Positions 23,798 to 39,422 of a stretch of DNA of 64,000 nt are shown in pieces. Position 1 is the first letter of the stretch, and each line of letters starts with the position of its first letter. Origin of the DNA: Cinnamomum chago. Taxonomy: Eukaryota; Streptophyta; Magnoliopsida; Laurales; Lauraceae. The stretch is taken from NCBI GenBank assembly GCA_038049695.1, contig CP142454.1, forward strand, positions 86,822,501-86,886,500. The letters are read 5' to 3'. Made by a program: the position numbers and the translations under genes. Below the pieces are notes generated by a model. It did no database searches and had not been told where the DNA came from. It worked only from the letters and a program-made list of their open reading frames with translations.

Positions 23798-26700
23798 TCA
23801 ATTAACATAAACCGGGTCTTCAAGATCAATCTCCGCAATCAAATTCCCTTCCTCCACACCTTCAACAAACAATTTCAACCTTTGGCCATTAACTTTGAAA
23901 GTTTGGCCACTCCGAGGGTTATGAATTTCTACCGCACCATGAGACCAAGATTGAACAATGACATACGGACCATCCCATCTAGATCGTAATTTCCCAGGAA
24001 ACAACCGTAACTTAGAATTGAACAACCATACCTTTTGACCGGGCTCAAAGGACTTGCGATTAATGTGAGAATCATGGAACGCCTTGGTCCGAGCCTTGTA
24101 AATACGAGAACTCTCATACGCATCATTCCTAAGCTCCTCTAACTCATTGAGTTGGAGCTTTCGGTTGGAGCTGGCAACAAGCATATCAAAGTTGAACTTC
24201 TTAATGGCCCACATGGCCTTGTGCTCTAGCTCCACCGGGAGATGACAAGATTTACCGAAAACCAATCGGTAAGGAGACATGCCAATAGGGGTCTTATATG
24301 CGGTACGATATGCCCACAAAGCATCATTCAAATGCAAGGACCAATCCTTTCTATCGGGCCGTACCGTTTTCTCAAGAATTGACTTGACCTCCCTATTTGA
24401 CACTTCAACTTGCCCACTAGTCTGAGGATGGTAAGGGGTGGCGACCTTATGAGTGATGGAATATTTTTGAAGCAAGATTGCAAAGGGTCTATTACAGAAA
24501 TGGGACCCTCCATCACTAATAATCGCCCGTGGCATACCAAACCGAGAAAAAATATTCTCTTGAATGAATTTGACCACCACTTTGTGATCATTGGTTCGGG
24601 TTGCCACAGCCTCAATCCACTTGGACACGTAATCCACCGCTAACAAAATATATTCAAAACCAAACGACGATGGAAACGGTCCCATGAAATCAATACCCCA
24701 TACATCAAAAATCTCAACAACTAAGATTGGGGTAAGAGGCATCATATCTCGACGAGACATTGTCCCCATTTGCTGACAACGAATGCAAGTCTTGCAAAAA
24801 TTGTATGCATCCTTGAATAGAGTGGGCCAATAGAACCCACTCTGCAAGACTTTCGCTGCCGTCTTGCGACCACTAAAATGGCCACCACAAGCTGAAGAAT
24901 GACAGAAAGTAAGAATGCTATGAAACTCACTCTCTGGAACACAACGACGGATAATTTGGTCAGAGCAATACTTGAAAAGCACAGGATCCTCCCAATAAAA
25001 GAACTTTACTTGTGAGAAAAATCGGTCTTTGTCCTGTTTGGACCATTGGGAAGGAATTTGACCGACTGCAAGATAGTTCATGTTATGAGAAAACCAAGGA
25101 GGTTTCATTAATGACACCGAAAAGAGTTGCTCGTCAGGAAACGAGTCATGCAAAGGTTGAGTGTCACTCGTGTGCTCAACAAGAATGCGAGACAGGTGGT
25201 CGGCTACGACATTTTCGGAACCTTTTTTGTCCCGAATTTCTAAATGAAACTCTTGAAGCAACAAAATCCACCTAATCAATCTCGGCTTGGTCTCTTTCTT
25301 GGTTAGCAAATGTCGCAAAGCAGCATGGTCGGTAAAGACAACAACCTTAGAACCAAGGAGGTAAGAACGAAACTTGTCCAAAGCAAAGACTACGGCGAGT
25401 AATTCTTTCTCTGTGGTGGTGTAATTCAACTGAGCACCATGAAGAGTTTTACTCGCATAGTAAATAGCATATGGAACTTTGTCTACTCTTTGCCCCAAGA
25501 CAGCTCCAACTGCATAGTCGGAAGCATCACACATGATTTCAAAAGGAAGGGACCACTTGGGTGGTTGCATAATTGGGGCGGAGGAAAGAGAGTCACGAAG
25601 CTTTTCAAAAGCCTCCACACATGCACTATCAAAGACAAATGGAGCATCCTTGGCAAGTAGATTACACAAGGGCCTAGAGATCTTACTGAAGTCTTTGATA
25701 AACCGACGATAGAAACCCGCATGTCCTAAAAATGATCGAACTTGCTTGACCGTAGTAGGATGCGGAAGCTTAGCAATGAGATGGACTTTGGCCTTATCGA
25801 CCTCAATCCCTCTCTTGGACACAATATGTCCCAACACAATCCCCTCTTGAACCATAAAATGGCTCTTTTCCCAACTAAGCACAAGATTTGTCTCCTTGCA
25901 ACGCTTCAAAACTTTGGTCAAGTTTTGGAGACAATCATCAAACGAGGGGCCAAAAACAGAGAAGTCATCCATGAAGACTTCTAAAAATTTCTCAACCATA
26001 TCAGAGAAGATAGACATCATGCACCTCTGAAAGGTTGCCGGTGCATTGCACAAGCCAAACGGCATGCGGCGATATGCATATGTGCCAAATGGACAAGTGA
26101 AAGTGGTCTTCTCCTGATCTTCCGGAAAGACCGCAATTTGGTTATATCCAGAATAACCATCAAGAAAGCAATAATAGCTTTGACCCGCTAACCTCTCCAA
26201 GATTTGATCAATGAATGGGAGAGGAAAGTGGTCTTTCCGGGTCATAGAGTTGAGCTTGCGATAATCAATACAAACTCTCCACCCAGTGGTGGTACGCATA
26301 GGGACAAGCTCACCCTTATCACTCTCAACAACAGTGATACCAGACTTCTTTGGCACCACTTGGGTCGGACTCACCCACTTACTATCAGAAATTGGGTAAA
26401 TAATACCCGCATCTAACAACTTCACAACCTCCTTCATGACAACCTCCTTCATGTTGGGATTAAGCCTTCTCTGCATTTCTCGAGATGGCTTTGCATCATC
26501 CTCTAAATGAATGCGGTGCATACAAATAGACGGATCAATCCCTTTCAAATCAGCTACGGACCAATCGATAGCACCCTTGTGCTCTCTAAGAACCTCAAAA
26601 AGACGACACTCTTGCTCACTTGGAAGATTGGAAGCAATGATAATAGGAAGAGTTTCATCGGGTCCCAAGAATAAATACTTAAGAGTATCCGGGAGCGGCT

Positions 26701-28768
26701 TCAGCTCAAGCTTTGGTGGAATTTCTAATGATGGAGGAGCAGGAGTGCTCGCAAGATTAGGAAGGGGTTCCGGTCTAGACTTCCAAGGAGGATAGTCTAT
26801 AGAAGGAGAACAGTCAAGCAATGAATTGACTTCCTCAATAGAACCATCAATATCAAAAACATCACTATCAAAGTAAGTCAAACATCTCTCCAAAGGATCC
26901 TCAATCAAGATTTGAGGGAGAGAATCCTCAACTATCCCATCTATCATATCCACCGAAAAACAATCCTCCTCATGTGGAGGTTGTTGTGACGCATTGAAAA
27001 CATTCAGCCTCACTGTCATATTTCCAAAAGAAATATCCATCACTCCGGTCCGACAATTAATACATGCATGAGCAGTGGCTAAGAAGGGTCGACCTAAGAT
27101 GATGGGAATCTGACGCTTAGGGTCATGAACGGGCTCCATGTCTAAAACCAAAAAATCAACTGGAAAGTAGAACTTGTCTACTTTCACCAAAACATCTTCA
27201 ATTATCCCACGGGGTATCTTAACGGATCTGTCAGCTAACTGCAAAGACACCGTCGTAGGCTTCAACTCACCTAACTCAAATTGCTTATAGATAGAATATG
27301 GCAATAAATTGACACTTGCCCCCAAGTCAAGGAGTGCCCTCTCAATGGTGTGATTACCAATGACACAAGAAATTGTGGGGGCTCCAGGATCTTTGAACTT
27401 AGGTGCAGTTTGGTGCTGGAGAATCGAGCTCACTTGCTCTGTCAGAAAGACCTTCTTTGACACATGAGTTTTAGCTTTACGCTTTTGAGTGCAAAGGTCT
27501 TTCAAGAATTTGGCATAGGAAGGGATTTGCTTGACTGCATCAAGAAGTGGCAAGTTAATCTTAACTTGCTTAAAAATCTTAAGCATCTCCTCCATATTTG
27601 CACTCTTTTTCCCAAAAGGAGAAGGGTCGGCCAAGCAAGAAGGGTAAGGGGCCTTGGGCACATAGGGTGCCACAGGAATACTCAAAGAATCACCTGGGGA
27701 TGAAGAATCCCCTTGCTTCAAATTTTCATTCACCTTATACTCAACTTTGTTGTCTACCTCTCTCCCACTCCTAAGGGTAGTTATGGCCTTAGCTTGCTCA
27801 TGAAATTGTTCATTGGAGTTAGAAAACTCTACCCCATATTGGCCTTTAGGGTTGTTCACCGACTGACTTGGTAAACGTCTCTCATCTCTTCTACCCACAG
27901 CTTGTGCTAGTTGTCCCATTTGGGATTCTAGCTTTGAGATGGACTGAGTGTGTGAGTGGAGCAATTGAGTGTTGGACTGATGATTTGACTCTAAAGCTTG
28001 TAAAGCACTCAACACTTTATCCTCAAAAGCTGAGTTTCTAGGAGGAGGTGGTGGTTGTTGATATTGTTGAGGAGGAGGACGGTAGGATGATGACGGAAAA
28101 GAGTTAGGCACACTTGGCCTAGAATTTTGTGCGAATGGAGGATTTGGGGCTTGAGGCCTCCAAGAAAAATTTGGATGATTTCTCCATCCCGGGTTGTAAT
28201 GGCTAGAGTGTGGATCATTACCCGGTTTGGAAAAACCTTGAAGAGCATTAACTTGCTCTTGCACAAACTCTGGATATTGCGGGGCTAAGGGACAGTCTGT
28301 CACATAATGGGTTGGACATGAACATAAAGCACACACCTCTTGAGTGACAGGAGCAGAAGTGGAAACTTGTCCCATAGCCAAGACTTGGTCTAGTTTCCTA
28401 GACAATGCCGCAACTTGCCCTTGGACATCCACAGATTGTCCAACTTCATAAATGCCACCTCTCTTAGGGACACTAGAAGAGGTGGGTGGAGCTCTCCGAC
28501 TTGCTGAGGCATGGTGTTGGGAATTCTCACTAAGGGTCTCAAAAAGATCCCATGCCTCATCCTGATTCTTGTTGAGGAAAGTCCCTCCACAAGCAGAGTC
28601 AATCATTTGACGGTTTTGTTCAGTGATACCGTCATAGAAACTCTGTACCAACTGCCAACGCATGATATCATGATGGGGACACTTCCTATGAAGGTCCAAA
28701 AATCTCTCCCAAGCTTCATGAAAAGACTCGCCATCGAGTTGAGTAAAATTTGTGATGGCTCTTCTCAT
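23798..28768 (-). pseudogene. Athila-type gag-pol polyprotein, unit 3
   Basis: 1656 codons with a translation identical to unit 2, including all protease, RT, RNase H and integrase motifs. It has G at the SNP near 25688, as unit 2 does. Gag N-terminus is separated by the shared frameshift. Confidence 0.9.
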
Positions 28769-28769
28769 A

Positions 28770-29156
28770 TCATTGGTTTTGCCTATAGGAAAGTATTTTT
28801 TTCAAAAACTCTTGTTGAAGTTGACCCCAAGTTGTTATAGAATTTGTAGGCAAAGAACCGAGCCAATATTTGGCTTTATCCTTTAATGAAAAAGGGAACA
28901 ACCTTAACTTAAGAGCATTCTCACTCAGATTTTGCACATTGACAGTGGTGCATAGCTCCAAAAACTCATTCAGATGTTGATATGGGTCCTCATTTGATTT
29001 CCCATAAAAAGATGGTAACATCTGAATGGTTTGGGGTCTAATTTCATAATGCCCAGTGACAGTAGGCATTTGAATACATGAAGGATTGGTGTATGTTGTA
29101 GGAACAAAATGAGCCTTAAGAGGCTGTGGTTGTTGTTGTCCACCATTATTAGCCAT
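28770..29156 (-). pseudogene. Athila-type gag N-terminal part, unit 3
   Basis: 128 codons identical to the other units and ended by the same A7 frameshift. Confidence 0.85.
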
Positions 29157-30854
29157 GTCTATAGAAATAGGATCTCCTAAAACACTAGACTAATTCCATA
29201 CTAGAAATTTATTTTACAAGCATTCTAGCTCTATGGGGCTCCCTCAGGCCACCCCTTCATCAATGCAACTCCTTTCAGAATCTAATACTTTGATTATCTA
29301 CCATCATGTTCCATTTTATGCTCGACCTTTATTCACTATTGGATTCATTCTCAATATATATATATATATATATATATATGTGGTTAAAAGACCTTTAAAA
29401 CGGCAGTTAAATAAAGGGCTAGGATAATTTGATGGGGCTGATCTTTTGCATGACCCTTATCCTCTAAGAGAAGAGACCTTTTATCACATGGGGCTGATTT
29501 CTTGCATGACCTTTTATAGTTTGATGGGGCTGATTCAACACATTTGCATCCCTAAATATAGGGCTCGGCATAGAGGTGAAAATGGGCTGTGTGAGGTTAA
29601 ATATATGTCGTGTTGACAAGGCTATGAGTTGAGGTTCAATATGTATTTGACCCACTTTTAAAATGGGTCGAGTAACTTCAATTTGCGCTCAATTGGGTCA
29701 ACCCGACCTGACTCACCTAATCAACCCATTTTACTTAATGCAACTTGTAGAATTTTAGCCTAAACCCAATACCTTTCTAAAACATGTTATAGTAAAATTT
29801 ATCTATTCTCATCTGAGAGAAAAATCTCTTCTTACTGAGTCAACCCAACTTTACTTGCCTGTCGACCTTTATAAATTATAAGCTTTAAATGCAATATCAC
29901 CATCTATCAAAAGCCCAATCCCACCAACTCTACCTCGCCTTGGTTGGACAATCTTTATGGTCCAAAAGATTCCATGATGATGGGCCCCATCACACAAATA
30001 TCAAATGCCATATTCCAAAATTGCCATATTCTAAATTTTGAAACTTCAATATAATAAGAAGTGATTGTTGCCATCAAATTCATCATGACTTTTAAACAAA
30101 ACTTGATTAACTCTCAAAATTAAGAAATTAGAGCTAATCACATGTTTCGGCTTAGATCATAGTATTTTACAAATAGAAAAAAAACACCAATCAAATTAAA
30201 AATTAAAAATCTCCAATTCCATTAGGATAAAAGGTTAAGAGAAAAATAAGTCTAAACATTTGAAATTATGCACGTAAACATAGAGATTACTAAAAGTATC
30301 ATTTTTAGGGTCCGTTTGGCAATTTACTATTAAAGTAAAAGTAATGTAAAGCATAAAATCAAGAGAGAATAAAATATGAGGAGGTCGTGATAGTTTTTCG
30401 TCTTTAATAGATTGATAAGAAATCTTTTTGACTTTTTATGTATTCATAAATCTCAAGGGTTAAATTAAAAAAAGATGTTTTTACCTGAGAAAACACTTTA
30501 TGTGGTCAGTACACCTAACATGGAATATTAGGCAAACATGCACCTTATAGAGAATCCGTACAGGATTCCTAACCATTTTTTTTTAACAAATTTTTTTTTT
30601 GTGGTCGAATTTGACCTTCAGTTTTAGCGCTGGAGGTTGAATTCGACCTGGTAAGTGACAGCCGATGGTCGCATTCAACGTTGGGATGAAAGCACAGACA
30701 ACACATTTTAATTCGTAGCGTTGCATTCGACCTGCCTTCGTGCTCTTCATGGTTGAATTCGACGCATGTATTAGTTTTCAAGTAAAAGACCGTCCTCCCA
30801 GTACCAATTCTAGGATTAACAGAATAAATATGCACTTTTTAACCAGTTATCACA
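29157..30854 (-). mobile_element. LTR-like and leader segment between units 3 and 4
   Basis: Same content as 7853-9548; LTR start TGTGATAAC at 30854. The (TA)n run is 25 nt. MITE-like fragment starts at 30307. Confidence 0.6.
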
Positions 30855-33800
30855 CCCCCCCAACTTACACTTTGCTAGTCCTCGAGCAAAGCCAAGGAAA
30901 CAAGAGAGAGAAAAAAAAACTAACTAAATCCACTTTCGCGGGATACACGATTGCATTTACCGTATGCAATAAGGCTTTAAACCCCTAGGTTACCCTAGTG
31001 GACGAGTTATAGTCTCGTGAGGGTTTGCAGTGAATCTACCCACAAAATTCTATCACCCCCCAACTTGAACACAATATGCTCCACAATCAATAAAAATGAA
31101 GCTTAGTGAATGTGTATCTGAACTACAATCGAAGCAATGTATCAATAATATCACTAAAAGAAACCCGTGAATCCCCAAATGTTCATAACCAGATAGAATT
31201 ATTGTGCACCAAAGTAACAACCACAACAAGATGTTTAGGCAATGAGACTCCTTTTTCAAACAGGCATTACTTTGACTTCAAATCTCACCAAAAGATATCA
31301 CTCACAAATGAAGCTCACAGAGATGGGATGTATATGTATTCTCTCATACACGTGGATAGAATAAATGTTGAGTACAAACCAAATAATCCACATGCAAATA
31401 TGAATGAAAGCTCAACAAGAACATCATAGAGAAGAGAAGAAAAACCACTACGAGAAATCAACTCTCAAAGTCACAGGTTCACTACAGTCACATCCTCAAT
31501 CATCAACTACTACACCTTTGGGGTCGGCTAGGTCTTTATTCTGGTTGTAACGTAGGTCAGGGTCAAGGATAAAGTAAGGGTAGACGAATCACAATCTCAT
31601 GAAATAAGTGAAGAAGCTGAAGTGAACAAACTGCAGTTTTTTTTTTTTTTCAAACTCATCATCTCTTTTGAACATTTCATCACCACTCCCAAACTCCAAA
31701 TGAAGCAATTCCAAACTACTTACAATCTTCTACTTGAGCAAACAAAAAGAAAAGAAAAACAAATGAATCGAAACTTTTTTTTTTTTTTTATGCTCTCACT
31801 TTTGCCTAGGTTATCTTTTGGATGTCTGACCTAGCGAGCACTTTTCATTCTTTTTTGTTTTTTTTTTTTGAAAAGAAAATACAATGACAATAAAAACAAG
31901 GACAATTACCAAATAACATTACATCGTCACCTCTAAACTTTCAAATCACCAAGTCCTCAAAAATTTATCCAACTTCTTCACCCAATGTGAGGCTACTGGC
32001 TATGAAAAGAAGGATATACAATGAAGGCTCAACTTGGTTCCTATCAGGTAAATAATGAGTGGATGCAAGAAACAAACGAACAGGCCCAAAGTAGAAAAGA
32101 TGGCCTAGTTTCATTCCCCAAAAGTAAGAAGTGTCATCTGACATCTAGATTGACCGACCTTGAACATGTGACAATGGCAGTTAATGGAATGAATATGCAA
32201 CTGTATAATCCTCAGAATAAAGTTCAAGCTCAAATCTAACATAACATGGGTTATAAGTCTCAGTTAATGCCATTATGATATGAGAATCTCAAAGCCTAAC
32301 CATCAAATCATAGAGTCACAGGAGTAGCAACCCAATTTATCTCCAATGATGAAAACCGGGGAAAAACGAATCACTAACAGTGCACAACTATGATAATGAT
32401 TCTCATGCAAGCTCAAAAATACACAAATTAGCTTAAACAAATGAGTTTTAATCATGAAGTATATTGAGCTCAAGTAGGCAAAATAATGGCAACTCCCCCC
32501 AACTTATTTGTCACCTTGTCCTCGAGGGGACACGAAATCAAAAAACATGAAATAAAACAAAAGAAGTAAAAGGAAGGAGTGCACCTGAGTGGAGAGAACT
32601 AAGGGGGCAAAGAGCCCGGTGAATCAGAAGGCGGGTGCTGAGCAAAGCTAGTAAGTGGCGGTTGGAGAACTCTTGGACCGCCCATTCGGATGTAGGATCT
32701 TCCTGAAAGAAGTCGGCCACATCAAATGTCGTCTGTATGGCAATTGGTTTTGTGGCCCATTTCTCATTTGGTTGCTCAATTTGAATTTGGCGGGACCGAA
32801 TGGGCCGTTTGTGTGAAGTGGAGTCACCTTCAATTGCATGGCTCTTTGAAGCTTTCGGGCGACCCATGAATCCCTACAAAAAGAAGTGAAACAATGAAAA
32901 TCATTAGGGCAATAGAATGCAAATGTTGGCACAACAAAGTATGTAAGAAAGAGTGAATCAATGTGCCAAATTCATCGAAGAAGACAGTGAATTCGGAATG
33001 AAATTCTATGCAAAATTGGACAATCCTCGGAAGCCATTCCGGTTGCCACAATGTGCATATCATGAAAATAGGTAAACAAAGCACTGTTAAATAATCACTA
33101 AGAGATTGAATAGCAAATCCACAAAATCACAGCTCACAAAGTAACACAATGCACCTAGAAAAAGGCAAAATTAATGAATCAATGCAATTGCGAACAGAAA
33201 AATGTGAATGAGTAATGTGTGCACAACTAAACTGTAACAGCCCTGAACCACAAACTGGAACACCCAGCTTCCAAAACATTATTATAGTAAAAGAAATAAA
33301 ATAAAATAAAACATAACTAAAAATAAAGACTAATAAAAGAAATAACAGAGGAAAAAAAAGGAAAAGAAATAAACACACAAAACAGAGGTGCTGGGCCATG
33401 AGGAGTGAGGGACAGAATCAAGGCAAGGATGAAGGCTACTGAGGGATGAAGTGATATAGAGGGTGAGTCAGGTTAGAGAGAGAAGAACAGTGGTGCTGCT
33501 GTGAAATGCTGAGAATGAAAGATGGGAACAGGGGTTGGTAATGGGTCGTCGGCAGTGACGTTGGGCGTCGCCGGAATGAGGGCTGGTGTGGGAAGAAGAT
33601 TCCGGAGAAAGAGAGAAAATGAGAGTAAGAAACCAGGTCTGGGACGCCCGTGATTGGTGGTGACTTGTGGGGAAGAGGGAGAACGAGAGGAAGAAACTTA
33701 CCTATGCTGTCAACCGGAGAAGGTTAACACACCGACGACGGCGAGAGTGTGGGTTGCAGTGGGAGATAGTGAAGAAGGGAGAATAGAGAGAGAGAGAGAG

Positions 33801-34450
33801 ATATGGAGATAAAGATAGAGAGAGAGATGGAGGAGAGAGTGGCAGGGATAGGGAAGAAGAAGAGGGGCGGCGTGAATGAAGAAAGGAAGAGGAGAACAGA
33901 ACAAGAGTAGGTTTATCTTGTGAAAGTTTTGACTTTTAGAATTTTTTTTTTTTTTTTTTTTTTTTTTTAGAGCAATCAAGAGTGCTCGAGCTTTGTGAGA
34001 TAAAGCTCGAGCTCTATGGGACAGAATGTTACATGCTCAAAGGGAAGAAAAAGTGCTCGAACTTTTTGGGATAAAGCTCAAGCTTTCAGGGACAGAAAGT
34101 TTAGACAATTTTTTGACAGAAAGAGTGCGCGAGCTCTTTGAAGAGTGCTCGAGCTTTTTGAGACAGAAGGTTGAGGCAGTTTTTGACAGAAAGAGTGCGC
34201 GAGCTCTTTGAAGAGTGCTCGAGCTTTCTGGAACAGAAACATTTGTAGACAGAGCATGAAAAAATAATGCTCGAGCTTTATGAAATTGCTCGAGCTCTCC
34301 TTTTTTTTTTCAAAACAAAAGGAATAAAAGAAATACTAAACACTGATAAAACACTAAAAACTCAATTAACAAAATCACAAAAAAATTTGGGTTTCCTCCC
34401 AAAAGAGCTAAGTTTAATGTCTTCAGCCAGACACAGCAAGAGGAGAAAAA
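30855..34450 (-). mobile_element. 3' non-coding region of Athila unit 4
   Basis: Same layout as 9549-13143, with degenerate third ORF at 32538-32867 and GCTCGAGC cluster at about 33971-34297. It carries private differences: a shorter GA run, a longer T run, and substitutions near 33844 (T to A), 34033 (G to A) and 34351 (A to C). Confidence 0.7.
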
Positions 34451-37400
34451 TCAATTAACATAAACCGGGTCTTCAAGATCAATCTCCGCAATCAAATTCC
34501 CTTCCTCCACACCTTCAACAAACAATTTCAACCTTTGGCCATTAACTTTGAAAGTTTGGCCACTCCGAGGGTTATGAATTTCTACCGCACCATGAGACCA
34601 AGATTGAACAATGACATACGGACCATCCCATCTAGATCGTAATTTCCCAGGAAACAACCGTAACTTAGAATTGAACAACCATACCTTTTGACCGGGCTCA
34701 AAGGACTTGCGATTAATGTGAGAATCATGGAACGCCTTGGTCCGAGCCTTGTAAATACGAGAACTCTCATACGCATCATTCCTAAGCTCCTCTAACTCAT
34801 TGAGTTGGAGCTTTCGGTTGGAGCTGGCAACAAGCATATCAAAGTTGAACTTCTTAATGGCCCACATGGCCTTGTGCTCTAGCTCCACCGGGAGATGACA
34901 AGATTTACCGAAAACCAATCGGTAAGGAGACATGCCAATAGGGGTCTTATATGCGGTACGATATGCCCACAAAGCATCATTCAAATGCAAGGACCAATCC
35001 TTTCTATCGGGCCGTACCGTTTTCTCAAGAATTGACTTGACCTCCCTATTTGACACTTCAACTTGCCCACTAGTCTGAGGATGGTAAGGGGTGGCGACCT
35101 TATGAGTGATGGAATATTTTTGAAGCAAGATTGCAAAGGGTCTATTACAGAAATGGGACCCTCCATCACTAATAATCGCCCGTGGCATACCAAACCGAGA
35201 AAAAATATTCTCTTGAATGAATTTGACCACCACTTTGTGATCATTGGTTCGGGTTGCCACAGCCTCAATCCACTTGGACACGTAATCCACCGCTAACAAA
35301 ATATATTCAAAACCAAACGACGATGGAAACGGTCCCATGAAATCAATACCCCATACATCAAAAATCTCAACAACTAAGATTGGGGTAAGAGGCATCATAT
35401 CTCGACGAGACATTGTCCCCATTTGCTGACAACGAATGCAAGTCTTGCAAAAATTGTATGCATCCTTGAATAGAGTGGGCCAATAGAACCCACTCTGCAA
35501 GACTTTCGCTGCCGTCTTGCGACCACTAAAATGGCCACCACAAGCTGAAGAATGACAGAAAGTAAGAATGCTATGAAACTCACTCTCTGGAACACAACGA
35601 CGGATAATTTGGTCAGAGCAATACTTGAAAAGCACAGGATCCTCCCAATAAAAGAACTTTACTTGTGAGAAAAATCGGTCTTTGTCCTGTTTGGACCATT
35701 GGGAAGGAATTTGACCGACTGCAAGATAGTTCATGTTATGAGAAAACCAAGGAGGTTTCATTAATGACACCGAAAAGAGTTGCTCGTCAGGAAACGAGTC
35801 ATGCAAAGGTTGAGTGTCACTCGTGTGCTCAACAAGAATGCGAGACAGGTGGTCGGCTACGACATTTTCGGAACCTTTTTTGTCCCGAATTTCTAAATGA
35901 AACTCTTGAAGCAACAAAATCCACCTAATCAATCTCGGCTTGGTCTCTTTCTTGGTTAGCAAATGTCGCAAAGCAGCATGGTCGGTAAAGACAACAACCT
36001 TAGAACCAAGGAGGTAAGAACGAAACTTGTCCAAAGCAAAGACTACGGCGAGTAATTCTTTCTCTGTGGTGGTGTAATTCAACTGAGCACCATGAAGAGT
36101 TTTACTCGCATAGTAAATAGCATATGGAACTTTGTCTACTCTTTGCCCCAAGACAGCTCCAACTGCATAGTCGGAAGCATCACACATGATTTCAAAAGGA
36201 AGGGACCACTTGGGTGGTTGCATAATTGGGGCGGAGGAAAGAGAGTCACGAAGCTTTTCAAAAGCCTCCACACATGCACTATCAAAGACAAATGGAGCAT
36301 CCTTGGCAAGTAGATTACACAAGGGCCTAGAGATCTTACTAAAGTCTTTGATAAACCGACGATAGAAACCCGCATGTCCTAAAAATGATCGAACTTGCTT
36401 GACCGTAGTAGGATGCGGAAGCTTAGCAATGAGATGGACTTTGGCCTTATCGACCTCAATCCCTCTCTTGGACACAATATGTCCCAACACAATCCCCTCT
36501 TGAACCATAAAATGGCTCTTTTCCCAACTAAGCACAAGATTTGTCTCCTTGCAACGCTTCAAAACTTTGGTCAAGTTTTGGAGACAATCATCAAACGAGG
36601 GGCCAAAAACAGAGAAGTCATCCATGAAGACTTCTAAAAATTTCTCAACCATATCAGAGAAGATAGACATCATGCACCTCTGAAAGGTTGCCGGTGCATT
36701 GCACAAGCCAAACGGCATGCGGCGATATGCATATGTGCCAAATGGACAAGTGAAAGTGGTCTTCTCCTGATCTTCCGGAAAGACCGCAATTTGGTTATAT
36801 CCAGAATAACCATCAAGAAAGCAATAATAGCTTTGACCCGCTAACCTCTCCAAGATTTGATCAATGAATGGGAGAGGAAAGTGGTCTTTCCGGGTCATAG
36901 AGTTGAGCTTGCGATAATCAATACAAACTCTCCACCCAGTGGTGGTACGCATAGGGACAAGCTCACCCTTATCACTCTCAACAACAGTGATACCAGACTT
37001 CTTTGGCACCACTTGGGTCGGACTCACCCACTTACTATCAGAAATTGGGTAAATAATACCCGCATCTAACAACTTCACAACCTCCTTCATGACAACCTCC
37101 TTCATGTTGGGATTAAGCCTTCTCTGCATTTCTCGAGATGGCTTTGCATCATCCTCTAAATGAATGCGGTGCATACAAATAGACGGATCAATCCCTTTCA
37201 AATCAGCTACGGACCAATCGATAGCACCCTTGTGCTCTCTAAGAACCTCAAAAAGACGACACTCTTGCTCACTTGGAAGATTGGAAGCAATGATAATAGG
37301 AAGAGTTTCATCGGGTCCCAAGAATAAATACTTAAGAGTATCCGGGAGCGGCTTCAGCTCAAGCTTTGGTGGAATTTCTAATGATGGAGGAGCAGGAGTG

Positions 37401-39421
37401 CTCGCAAGATTAGGAAGGGGTTCCGGTCTAGACTTCCAAGGAGGATAGTCTATAGAAGGAGAACAGTCAAGCAATGAATTGACTTCCTCAATAGAACCAT
37501 CAATATCAAAAACATCACTATCAAAGTAAGTCAAACATCTCTCCAAAGGATCCTCAATCAAGATTTGAGGGAGAGAATCCTCAACTATCCCATCTATCAT
37601 ATCCACCGAAAAACAATCCTCCTCATGTGGAGGTTGTTGTGACGCATTGAAAACATTCAGCCTCACTGTCATATTTCCAAAAGAAATATCCATCACTCCG
37701 GTCCGACAATTAATACATGCATGAGCAGTGGCTAAGAAGGGTCGACCTAAGATGATGGGAATCTGACGCTTAGGGTCATGAACGGGCTCCATGTCTAAAA
37801 CCAAAAAATCAACTGGAAAGTAGAACTTGTCTACTTTCACCAAAACATCTTCAATTATCCCACGGGGTATCTTAACGGATCTGTCAGCTAACTGCAAAGA
37901 CACCGTCGTAGGCTTCAACTCACCTAACTCAAATTGCTTATAGATAGAATATGGCAATAAATTGACACTTGCCCCCAAGTCAAGGAGTGCCCTCTCAATG
38001 GTGTGATTACCAATGACACAAGAAATTGTGGGGGCTCCAGGATCTTTGAACTTAGGTGCAGTTTGGTGCTGGAGAATCGAGCTCACTTGCTCTGTCAGAA
38101 AGACCTTCTTTGACACATGAGTTTTAGCTTTACGCTTTTGAGTGCAAAGGTCTTTCAAGAATTTGGCATAGGAAGGGATTTGCTTGACTGCATCAAGAAG
38201 TGGCAAGTTAATCTTAACTTGCTTAAAAATCTTAAGCATCTCCTCCATATTTGCACTCTTTTTCCCAAAAGGAGAAGGGTCGGCCAAGCAAGAAGGGTAA
38301 GGGGCCTTGGGCACATAGGGTGCCACAGGAATACTCAAAGAATCACCTGGGGATGAAGAATCCCCTTGCTTCAAATTTTCATTCACCTTATACTCAACTT
38401 TGTTGTCTACCTCTCTCCCACTCCTAAGGGTAGTTATGGCCTTAGCTTGCTCATGAAATTGTTCATTGGAGTTAGAAAACTCTACCCCATATTGGCCTTT
38501 AGGGTTGTTCACCGACTGACTTGGTAAACGTCTCTCATCTCTTCTACCCACAGCTTGTGCTAGTTGTCCCATTTGGGATTCTAGCTTTGAGATGGACTGA
38601 GTGTGTGAGTGGAGCAATTGAGTGTTGGACTGATGATTTGACTCTAAAGCTTGTAAAGCACTCAACACTTTATCCTCAAAAGCTGAGTTTCTAGGAGGAG
38701 GTGGTGGTTGTTGATATTGTTGAGGAGGAGGACGGTAGGATGATGACGGAAAAGAGTTAGGCACACTTGGCCTAGAATTTTGTGCGAATGGAGGATTTGG
38801 GGCTTGAGGCCTCCAAGAAAAATTTGGATGATTTCTCCATCCCGGGTTGTAATGGCTAGAGTGTGGATCATTACCCGGTTTGGAAAAACCTTGAAGAGCA
38901 TTAACTTGCTCTTGCACAAACTCTGGATATTGCGGGGCTAAGGGACAGTCTGTCACATAATGGGTTGGACATGAACATAAAGCACACACCTCTTGAGTGA
39001 CAGGAGCAGAAGTGGAAACTTGTCCCATAGCCAAGACTTGGTCTAGTTTCCTAGACAATGCCGCAACTTGCCCTTGGACATCCACAGATTGTCCAACTTC
39101 ATAAATGCCACCTCTCTTAGGGACACTAGAAGAGGTGGGTGGAGCTCTCCGACTTGCTGAGGCATGGTGTTGGGAATTCTCACTAAGGGTCTCAAAAAGA
39201 TCCCATGCCTCATCCTGATTCTTGTTGAGGAAAGTCCCTCCACAAGCAGAGTCAATCATTTGACGGTTTTGTTCAGTGATACCGTCATAGAAACTCTGTA
39301 CCAACTGCCAACGCATGATATCATGATGGGGACACTTCCTATGAAGGTCCAAAAATCTCTCCCAAGCTTCATGAAAAGACTCGCCATCGAGTTGAGTAAA
39401 ATTTGTGATGGCTCTTCTCAT
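34451..39421 (-). pseudogene. Athila-type gag-pol polyprotein, unit 4
   Basis: 1656 codons with a translation identical to units 2 and 3. At the SNP near 36341 it has A, shared with unit 1. Gag N-terminus is separated by the shared frameshift. Confidence 0.9.
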
Positions 39422-39422
39422 A